A DNA stretch of 10,292 nucleotides. Source: CAYQTO01 sp964420455. GTDB taxonomy: Bacteria; Sumerlaeota; Sumerlaeia; SLMS01. The stretch lies in NCBI GenBank assembly GCA_964420455.1, contig CAYQTO010000135.1, positions 1 to 10,292 on the forward strand. Reading direction: 5' to 3'. Below, piece after piece: positions 1-5,281 of the stretch. Both the position numbers and the translations under genes were made by a program. Within the stretch, counting starts at the first letter, position 1. Each line of letters opens with the position of its first letter. The notes below the pieces were generated by a model. That model searched no databases, was not told the DNA's origin, and saw only the letters and a program-made list of their open reading frames with translations.

Positions 1-96
1 GTATTGCTGGAACATGGTCCCCATGGCGCCATCGACGATGAGGATCCTCTGGCGCAGGAGGTCGTGAATCGGGTGCGTTTCCGGCTTCGTCGGCAT
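1..96 (-). CDS. metH: Methionine synthase N-terminus, partial
   Basis: Only the first 32 codons are inside the window; the gene runs off the left edge. The visible peptide contains RILIVDGAMGTMFQQY, the hallmark opening of the homocysteine S-methyltransferase (betaine-homocysteine methyltransferase-type) barrel of cobalamin-dependent methionine synthase, where the DGAMGT segment starts the first strand. In the full family this cytosolic enzyme moves a methyl group from 5-methyltetrahydrofolate to homocysteine through cob(I)alamin. The ATG at 96 is preceded by AAGGA about ten bases upstream, which supports this start. Only the N-terminal domain is seen, so a shorter stand-alone homocysteine methyltransferase (BhmT- or MmuM-like, or a MetH split into parts) cannot be excluded. 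It is transcribed away from thiD. Confidence 0.8.
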   Translation of the reverse strand, partial: MPTKPETHPIHDLLRQRILIVDGAMGTMFQQY

Positions 97-143
97 AAGC
101 GGTCCTTGTTGGCGCGTCACATATCAGCGCATTTTGATGTCCT

Positions 144-171
144 GATATAGCCTTCCCGCCCCCTCTGGCAA
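144..171 (-). promoter_or_regulatory. Candidate sigma-70-type promoter for metH
   Basis: Read on the minus strand, TTGCCA (166-171, five of six matches to TTGACA) is followed after 16 bases by TATATC (144-149, four of six matches to TATAAT). Transcription would begin roughly 40 bases before the metH ATG. The assignment rests on consensus matching only; no comparable pair was found for thiD on the plus strand in the same spacer. Confidence 0.35.
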
Positions 172-223
172 GGATCAACTACCCCTCCAATGCAAAAACC
201 TCTCTCCGGAGTCAGCAAACCCC

Positions 224-1036
224 ATGACCAACACCCCTGCGAAGGCCTTGACGATCGCCGGATCGGACTCGGGAGGCGGCGCCGGCATTCAGGCTGATCT
301 CAAGACCTTCGCCGCCCATCGTGTCTACGGCCTCAGCGTCATCGTTGCCCTCACCGCACAGAACACCCTCGGCGTCACCGCCATCCTGGACGTCACCGAA
401 GAGATGATCGGGGCCCAACTCGACGCGGTCCTGTCGGACATCGGCTGCGACGCCGCCAAGACCGGCATGCTCTCGCGGCCTTCCACCATCCGGCTGGTCG
501 CGCGTAAACTCCGCGAATACAATGTTCGCAACCTGGTTGTCGACCCCGTCATGGTCGCCAAGAGCGGGCACCGGCTCCTCTCCGAAGACGCCATTGTCAC
601 GCTCAAAGAGGAGCTGCTCCCCCTCGCCCGGCTCATCACGCCGAACCTCGAGGAAGTCGGTGAACTCCTCGGCACCAAGCCTTCGGACCCCTCCCAAATG
701 GAAGACGCCGCCCGCGAGCTTGGCCGAATGAGCGGCCAGGCGGTGCTCGTCAAGGGAGGTCACCTGACGGACGCCGAGTCCAGCCCCGATGTCCTCTGGA
801 CCGGGGCCACCATCATCCACCTCCCGTCGCCCCGTCTCGAGGCCCGCCACACCCACGGCACCGGCTGCACCCTTTCCGCCGCCATCTGTGCAAATCTGAG
901 TCAAGGCATGGAATTGGATTCTGCAGTGTCTAAGGCCAAAATGTATCTCTGTCGAGCAATGCAGGAGGCCTACAGCGTCGGAGCAGGCGTCGGACCGGTG
1001 AACCACCTGTGGAATATCACCGAATCCGGCGGCTAG
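224..1036 (+). CDS. thiD: Bifunctional HMP kinase / HMP-phosphate kinase
   Basis: ThiD phosphorylates hydroxymethylpyrimidine and then its monophosphate to give HMP-PP, the pyrimidine half of thiamine. It is a cytosolic ribokinase-fold enzyme. At 270 residues it has the normal family length and all signatures are visible: the IAGSDSGGGAGIQAD substrate loop (residues 11-25), TAQNT (44-48) with the substrate-contacting glutamine, AAKTGML (78-83), DPVMVAKSG (107-115), TPN (139-141), VKGGH (176-180) and the anion-hole motif HTHGTGC (209-215), whose Cys215 lies where the catalytic cysteine of ThiD sits. GGAG at 208-211 lies about 12 bases before the ATG. No other thiamine gene (thiC, thiE, thiM) is in the window and no THI-box riboswitch fits in the short leader. 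A TetR-family gene starts 29 bases after the stop, so the two are probably co-transcribed. Around 885-965 codon choice becomes noticeably less GC-rich. Confidence 0.95.
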   Translation: MTNTPAKALTIAGSDSGGGAGIQADLKTFAAHRVYGLSVIVALTAQNTLGVTAILDVTEEMIGAQLDAVLSDIGCDAAKTGMLSRPSTIRLVARKLREYNVRNLVVDPVMVAKSGHRLLSEDAIVTLKEELLPLARLITPNLEEVGELLGTKPSDPSQMEDAARELGRMSGQAVLVKGGHLTDAESSPDVLWTGATIIHLPSPRLEARHTHGTGCTLSAAICANLSQGMELDSAVSKAKMYLCRAMQEAYSVGAGVGPVNHLWNITESGG

Positions 1037-1065
1037 GCTCGGCGCCAGAAAGGAACGGGGTACTC

Positions 1066-1671
1066 ATGGGACGTCCTCCACTGAAGAAGGCAGCGATCGA
1101 ACGCTCGGCTCTCGAGCTCTTCGTGGAAAAGGGTGTGGACGGCACCAGCATCCGCGATATCGCAGAACGCGCCGGCGTCACCGAAGGCGCTCTCTACCGC
1201 CATCACCGCAGCAAGGATGACCTTGTCCGTGCGCTCTTTTTTCGCAGCCACGAGGACTTCGCCGGCCTCATCGCCAACATCGACGGCAGCCCCGCTCCCT
1301 ATCAGGATCTCCTCCCCAAACTGGTTCGTGCCTTCTTCTGCCTCTACGATCAGGATCCTTACTCCTTCCAACTCGTCATGCTCGTGCGGCACAAGCTGCT
1401 CGACGAGGTCCGTGTCGGCGACAAGAACCCGGTGGAACTCCTGGACCGGCTGGTGAACCGGGCCGTTGACCGGAGCGAAATCCGCGCAGCCAACCCCGCC
1501 CTTCTGACGCAACTCACGCTCGGGATCATCCTCCAATGTGCCGCCGCCCACCGCGACGGCCGCCTCACCGGCAGTCTTGAGGATTATACCGACGAGGTCG
1601 CTCGGGCCTGTCTGGCCGTTGCCACCCTCGAGGCCGGATCGCCCTCCATCGTGCGGACCGGCACCGGCTGA
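1066..1671 (+). CDS. TetR/AcrR-family transcriptional regulator
   Basis: A 201-residue one-component regulator. The N-terminal DNA-binding domain is textbook TetR: the first helix contains ALELFVEKGVDGTSI, and the helix-turn-helix reads IRDIAERAGVTEGALYRH (about residues 28-45), followed by SKDDLVRALF. The remaining roughly 145 residues are the helical ligand-binding and dimerisation domain, which is too variable to show the ligand. An upstream in-frame ATG at 1009 would overlap thiD, but the ATG at 1066 has AAGGA (1050-1054) 11 bases ahead and gives the family-typical start MGRPP, so I prefer 1066. It lies 29 bases behind thiD and probably shares its transcript. Its stop is one base from the stop of the convergent helicase gene. 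The target is unknown; autoregulation is common in the family but no operator palindrome was recognised here. Confidence 0.9.
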   Translation: MGRPPLKKAAIERSALELFVEKGVDGTSIRDIAERAGVTEGALYRHHRSKDDLVRALFFRSHEDFAGLIANIDGSPAPYQDLLPKLVRAFFCLYDQDPYSFQLVMLVRHKLLDEVRVGDKNPVELLDRLVNRAVDRSEIRAANPALLTQLTLGIILQCAAAHRDGRLTGSLEDYTDEVARACLAVATLEAGSPSIVRTGTG

Positions 1672-1672
1672 T

Positions 1673-4021
1673 TCAGCCGCCAGTCAGCAACCCCAGGAAC
1701 TCCCGCGCCACGCCCTTCAGGGGCGATTCTCCCTCGAGTTGTGCCCCAATGCACGCAGGGCAGCCGGACTCACAGGGGCACTCCGACACCATCCTGAGGC
1801 ACGCGGCAAACACCTCACGGTCGAAGTCGCCCAAACGGCGGGCGATGCCGATTCCTCCCGGATAACGGTCCCAGACGTACACCGCCGGCAGTTGGTCGAA
1901 CGGCGACCGCGCCATGGCCGTCACCCCAAAGTCCCGCGCGTCGCACATCAGGTACAACGGGATCGCGTGGCGCAGCAGGTTGCCGACGGCGTTGAGCACC
2001 GCACCAAACTCCGCCGTGTGTAGCCGCGGCAGCACCTCCGGCTTGTTGAAGGTGTACCACGCCGCCTCCGTCTGGATCTCCAGCGGCGGCGTCGCCACCG
2101 GCCCGTAGCCGATCGATTCCTGGGTCTCGAACTTCACCTTCTTGAACTTGGTGACGACGGTGGTGACGGCGACCTCGCCAAAGCGCCGCGGCCCCAGCAC
2201 GCCCCCTTCGCACCCCGGCTCCTCCGCGTCCACCGCCAACACCTGGATCGTCGAGGACGACTGGGCGTCCGTATAGTAGTCGACGATCTTGTGGCGGACG
2301 AAGGCCGTCCGCCGGTCCCAGTCCAGCTTCTCCACCAGGAAGGTCCGCCCATTGTGTATATACACGGCGTCGTCGTGGACGAGGAAGGGCGCCGAGTCGT
2401 AGTCGACCTCGGCGATGACCGCGTTGTTCCGGCCGGTATCGAGCACGATGAAGTTTTCGCCCGCCGCGCGGCGCAGGGAGACGTCCTCCGCCGGGTAGGC
2501 GTCGCTGCTGTAAAACCAGCGGCGTCCGCTATGGCGCAGGAGGCGCTCGTCCTCCAGCAGTTGGAGGACCGGTCCGGGATCCACCCCGGCGAAGGCCTCT
2601 CCGTCCTCGATCGGCAACTCGAACGCCGCGCACTTCAGGTGCTCGCTCAGGATCGCCAGGTTGTCCGGCTGGACGAATCCGTGCTCCGGCGAGCGCCCGA
2701 AAAAGAACTCCGGGTGGTTCATCAGGAACTGGTCGAGGGGCGAGCTGCCGGCGATGTAGATGCAGACCGAGTCGGCGGTCTTGCGGCCCGCGCGGCCGGC
2801 CTGTTGCCAGGCGCTCGCAATCGTCCCCGGCCACCCCGCCAGGATCGACACGTCGAGGGAGCCGATGTCCACCCCCAGCTCCAGCGCGTTCGTCGACACC
2901 ACCCCCAGCATGTCTCGGTTCTTAAGCCCCTGCTCGATCGCCCGCCGCTCCGTCGGCAGGTACCCGCCCCGGTAGCCGGTCACCAGCTGGGGATCGCGGT
3001 TCAGCCGCCCCATCCCCCGCTTGAGGTACGTCGTCATCACCTCGACGTCCATGCGCGAGCGGCCAAAGACGATCACCTGATGGTCATGGGCGAGGAACCG
3101 CAGGGCGAGCTTCTGTGCCTCCAGCCGGGGGCTCCGCCGCACCCCCAACTCGCGGTTCACCACCGGCGGGTTGTAGAAGATGAAGGTCTTCTCGCCGCGG
3201 GGGGCGCCGCTTTCCTCGATCACCTCGAAGCACGCGCCGGTGAGATTCTCCGCCAGCTCCTTCGGATTCGCAATCGTTGCACTCGAGCAAAGGAACGTCG
3301 GGTTGGACCCATGGAACGCGCACAGGCGCCGGAGCCGCTGCAGAACGTTGGCCAAGTGACTGCCAAAGATCCCCCGGTACTGGTGCAGCTCGTCTATAAC
3401 GATATACTTCAGGTTCTCGAACAGGCGCACCCAGTTGGTGTGGTGGGGAAGGATCCCGGCATGGAGCATGTCCGGGTTGGTCACGACCACATGGCCGTTG
3501 TCGCGCAGGGCGCGGCGCGTTGCCGGGGGCGTGTCGCCGTCGTAGGTATAGATGCGGATGCCGCCACCGGCCGCCTCCGCCAGTGCGTACAACTCGCCGT
3601 ATTGGTCGTGGCTGAGCGCCTTCGTCGGAAAGAGGTACAATGCGCGCGCCTGGGGATCGCGCAGGACCGCGTCGAGCACCGGCACGTTGTAGCAGAGCGA
3701 CTTGCCGCTGGCTGTCGGCGTGACCACGACGAAGTGGCGACTGGCCAGCGCCGCCTCCATCGCGACCGACTGGTGGACGTATGGCCGGCGCATGCCGCGC
3801 GCCTCGAACGCCTCCCGCAGCCCCGGCGCCAGCCCCTCCGGCCAATCGCCGTGCCGCGCCTCGATCCGCCCGAGTTTGTGCACATGCGCCACCCCCCGCC
3901 CGAAACCCGGGTGGGCCATCAGGTCCTCCAGGATCGCCCGCACCCCCTTGCGCGGCACCACCCGTTCGCCCCCCGGCGTCAGTACCGGCTCTTGCGGAAA
4001 CGAATGGGACGGACGCGCCAC
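1673..4021 (-). CDS. mrfA: MrfA/YprA-type DExH helicase with DUF1998 domain
   Basis: A 782-residue superfamily 2 helicase of the COG1205 (YprA/MrfA, Lhr-like) family. Visible motifs, numbered from the GTG start: Walker A TPTASGKS (101-108), PTKAL (motif Ia, about 132-136), DELH (Walker B, 210-213), SSAT (motif III, 246-249), TNALELGVDIG (motif V region, about 377-387) and QQAGRAGR (motif VI, 406-413). The C-terminus carries the DUF1998 signature, with cysteines 748, 750, 754 and 757 in a CxCx3CxxC pattern followed by a PL-K tail, expected to bind zinc. In Bacillus subtilis MrfA acts with the nuclease MrfB in UvrABC-independent repair of mitomycin C damage; that role here is inferred. No mrfB-like gene lies in this window. 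An ATG at 4072 is possible, but the GTG at 4021 has a far better ribosome binding site. The gene stands alone behind a terminator and converges on the TetR gene. Confidence 0.9.
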   Translation of the reverse strand: MARPSHSFPQEPVLTPGGERVVPRKGVRAILEDLMAHPGFGRGVAHVHKLGRIEARHGDWPEGLAPGLREAFEARGMRRPYVHQSVAMEAALASRHFVVVTPTASGKSLCYNVPVLDAVLRDPQARALYLFPTKALSHDQYGELYALAEAAGGGIRIYTYDGDTPPATRRALRDNGHVVVTNPDMLHAGILPHHTNWVRLFENLKYIVIDELHQYRGIFGSHLANVLQRLRRLCAFHGSNPTFLCSSATIANPKELAENLTGACFEVIEESGAPRGEKTFIFYNPPVVNRELGVRRSPRLEAQKLALRFLAHDHQVIVFGRSRMDVEVMTTYLKRGMGRLNRDPQLVTGYRGGYLPTERRAIEQGLKNRDMLGVVSTNALELGVDIGSLDVSILAGWPGTIASAWQQAGRAGRKTADSVCIYIAGSSPLDQFLMNHPEFFFGRSPEHGFVQPDNLAILSEHLKCAAFELPIEDGEAFAGVDPGPVLQLLEDERLLRHSGRRWFYSSDAYPAEDVSLRRAAGENFIVLDTGRNNAVIAEVDYDSAPFLVHDDAVYIHNGRTFLVEKLDWDRRTAFVRHKIVDYYTDAQSSSTIQVLAVDAEEPGCEGGVLGPRRFGEVAVTTVVTKFKKVKFETQESIGYGPVATPPLEIQTEAAWYTFNKPEVLPRLHTAEFGAVLNAVGNLLRHAIPLYLMCDARDFGVTAMARSPFDQLPAVYVWDRYPGGIGIARRLGDFDREVFAACLRMVSECPCESGCPACIGAQLEGESPLKGVAREFLGLLTGG

Positions 4022-4028
4022 GGCAACC

Positions 4029-4033
4029 CCTCC
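4029..4033 (-). promoter_or_regulatory. Ribosome binding site fixing the helicase GTG start
   Basis: On the minus strand GGAGG sits seven bases before the GTG at 4021, in the context TTGGAGGGGTTGCC-GTG. The alternative ATG at 4072 has no purine-rich site upstream, only pyrimidine-rich sequence. This decides the start in favour of GTG and removes 17 residues from the longest open frame. Confidence 0.7.
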
Positions 4034-4233
4034 AAGGACGGAATGGATTCCACGGTCAATCCCGATACCCACACCATCAAGGCGAAAAATAGGCGAAGGA
4101 GAAGGGCGCCGAGATCATACGATGAGGCCGGGAGACCAGGAGGGGGGATCCACAATGAGGTAAGGAGGAAAGGAGGGGGGGGCGATGCATTTCCAGAGGT
4201 CTGCCGACGCCGACACATGCCCCCTTGCGAGGG

Positions 4234-4256
4234 AAAAGGCGCGCTGAAAGTGCGCC
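4234..4256 (-). terminator. Probable Rho-independent terminator after nadK
   Basis: Read on the minus strand, GGCGCAC-TTTCA-GCGCGCC forms a seven-pair stem (one G-T wobble) with a five-base loop, directly followed by TTTT (4237-4234) and then CCC. It lies 125 bases beyond the nadK stop and about 210 bases before the helicase start, so it would close the ribonuclease-small protein-nadK transcript. The T-run is short, which lowers confidence. There is no T-run on the plus-strand side, so it is not bidirectional. Confidence 0.55.
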
Positions 4257-4321
4257 CACAAAACAGCCCGGGGTCAGCGGCAACCGCCGAGCCACCCTGG
4301 GTTGGGATCATGCCGGCGCCC

Positions 4322-4338
4322 GCACCCTGCAGGGGTGC
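4322..4338 (-). other. Short hairpin in the nadK 3' region
   Basis: GCACCC and GGGTGC form a perfect six-pair stem around a five-base loop, 43 bases past the nadK stop codon. No T-run follows, so it is not an intrinsic terminator. It could be a 3' UTR stabilising hairpin or chance in GC-rich sequence. Confidence 0.3.
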
Positions 4339-4380
4339 CGCCCAGACATCGTTCAGAAGGGGAGGGCGACGGAAAGGCGG

Positions 4381-5127
4381 CTAGACATGGCGCCAGCCGG
4401 CGTGTCGGCCGGACTCCTTTTCCCGGCATTCCCGGCAGAGCAACGTGCCCAGCTCCCAGATCTCCGCCATCTCCTCCGACATGGAAATCCGCACCCGGTC
4501 GCCCGCCGCCATGTGCCGCGCATCGATGAAGTTATCCGCCACAACGACCGCCGGGCCGCGGCAGACCTCCAACTCCACGGTGGAATCCACGTCCAGCACC
4601 AGGTGGGTCACCGACTCGATGGAGTTGTTGAACGCGAGCCCCATCCCGATGCGAAAGACCGAGTTGGTGATGCTCCGGTAATAGGCGGACGAGCCGAACG
4701 GCGTGGCGACGACAATGCCATCGCCAACGATCTCGCTGCTGTACGGTTCATCGTCGATCCAGATGCGATAGCGCAGGGCGCTGGCGGGGTTGGCGTTGTG
4801 GATGACGATATCGTTGAGGGCGCGAAACTGCCGGCCTGCGGTCTCGGCAATGATCCGGGGGAGATACTCGCGATCGTGGGTGCCGTTGACCAGACGGGCG
4901 AGGACATCGGTCGTGCGATGACGAGGGCACTTTTCGTAGGGGCTGTTGCGGCGGATGGCGACCTTGGGCAGCAAGGGGTAGGCTCGGTCGGCGCCAAGGA
5001 GTGACCCATCGCCCCCGTAGCTGAAGACCACATCCGCCTGGGCGGGATCCTCGGTTACGTCGATGCCGGCGTGCTCCAGCTCGGGGAGCAGGCGGTCCGC
5101 CCGGTCACCAACGAGCAGCGCCTTCAC
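4381..5127 (-). CDS. nadK: Divergent NAD(+)/NADH kinase family protein
   Basis: A 248-residue protein of the NAD kinase fold, which makes NADP from NAD and ATP in the cytosol. Visible motifs: SYGGDGSLLG (36-45), matching the family GGDGT loop with Asp40 as the expected catalytic aspartate, NDIVIH (105-110) where typical enzymes have an NE pair, and DGIVVATPFGSSAY (136-149), matching DG-I-STPTGSTAY. The beta-strand region around VVVADN (194-199) also fits. It is shorter than common bacterial NadK (about 290 residues) and departs from consensus at several positions: T to S in the first motif, E to D in the second, and TGST to FGSS in the third. It ends in a basic tail with CREC (231-234). Substrate preference cannot be read from this. 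The GTG at 5127 has AGGAG five bases upstream; earlier in-frame codons run into the preceding small gene. It sits 16 bases after that gene, so it is very probably co-transcribed. Confidence 0.8.
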   Translation of the reverse strand: MKALLVGDRADRLLPELEHAGIDVTEDPAQADVVFSYGGDGSLLGADRAYPLLPKVAIRRNSPYEKCPRHRTTDVLARLVNGTHDREYLPRIIAETAGRQFRALNDIVIHNANPASALRYRIWIDDEPYSSEIVGDGIVVATPFGSSAYYRSITNSVFRIGMGLAFNNSIESVTHLVLDVDSTVELEVCRGPAVVVADNFIDARHMAAGDRVRISMSEEMAEIWELGTLLCRECREKESGRHAGWRHV

Positions 5128-5132
5128 ATGCG

Positions 5133-5137
5133 CTCCT
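5133..5137 (-). promoter_or_regulatory. Ribosome binding site fixing the nadK GTG start
   Basis: On the minus strand AGGAG is followed by five bases and then GTG at 5127, the codon that begins the NAD kinase-like sequence KALLVGDRAD. An overlapping ATG two bases earlier is out of frame. The site lies in the short gap just after the stop codon of the upstream 45-residue gene, consistent with efficient reinitiation. Confidence 0.7.
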
Positions 5138-5143
5138 GTCCGC

Positions 5144-5281
5144 CTAGAGCTTGGTCGCGAACAGCGCGATGGTGGCGATAATGGACAGCGCGACGCCCAC
5201 CGCCATGGCGGCATTCATCGCCGAGGCCGCGGCCTTCATTCGCCGCTCGCAGTCCGGGTCTGGCACCTGGTGATCGCTCAT
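5144..5281 (-). CDS. 45-residue single-pass membrane protein, unknown
   Basis: A small gene with a clear arrangement. Its ATG at 5281 overlaps the TGA of the upstream ribonuclease gene in an ATGA (5278-5281), the classic geometry of translational coupling, and its TAG at 5144-5146 is seven bases before the nadK Shine-Dalgarno site. The product begins MSDHQVPDPDCERRMKAAAS, a short polar segment ending in a basic patch, and continues into one hydrophobic stretch (about residues 22-42, containing AMAVGVALSIIATIALF), ending TKL. This predicts a single transmembrane helix; the basic residues before it would favour a cytoplasmic N-terminus. I recognise no family. The conserved-looking spacing, the hydrophobic composition in this frame only, and the lack of any other gene in this gap support it being real. 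Its place between rng and nadK suggests expression with both; a role such as tethering a cytosolic partner to the membrane is only a guess. Confidence 0.65.
   Translation of the reverse strand: MSDHQVPDPDCERRMKAAASAMNAAMAVGVALSIIATIALFATKL

Larger units (their letters stand above)
4022..4380. other. Non-coding interval between nadK and the helicase gene
   Basis: These 359 bases hold no convincing gene. The open frames here do not resemble any family, have poor codon bias, and either lack ribosome binding sites or run into the helicase start. On the minus strand the interval contains a probable intrinsic terminator for the nadK unit (4234-4256), a small hairpin (4322-4338), long pyrimidine-rich runs around 4140-4190, and the helicase leader. 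The helicase promoter must lie here. TATGAT at 4114-4119 is a possible -10 element but no good -35 is spaced correctly, so I do not call it. Confidence 0.6.

Noticed and set aside
97..223. A possible SAM, cobalamin or THI-box riboswitch in the metH-thiD spacer
   Set aside because: The 127 bases are too short for a cobalamin riboswitch plus two promoters, and I found none of the conserved core sequences on either strand.
1009..1065. An earlier ATG for the TetR gene, overlapping thiD
   Set aside because: It lacks a good ribosome site, adds atypical residues before the family-standard start, and the ATG at 1066 has a clear AAGGA.
1711..1725. A CGCCC-TTCAG-GGGCG hairpin 40 bases past the TetR stop, considered as its terminator
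   Set aside because: The stem has only five pairs, no T-run follows, and it lies within conserved helicase coding sequence.
3979..4311. A minus-strand 110-codon open frame covering the helicase start and the upstream spacer
   Set aside because: It overlaps the helicase start out of frame, runs through the predicted terminator, has no convincing ribosome site, and its sequence is unlike any family I know.
2291..4384. A plus-strand open frame of about 697 codons opposite the helicase gene
   Set aside because: It is the antisense shadow of a helicase with all SF2 motifs; its composition is rich in R, H, P and V, as expected from reversed GC-biased codons, and it crosses the non-coding spacer.
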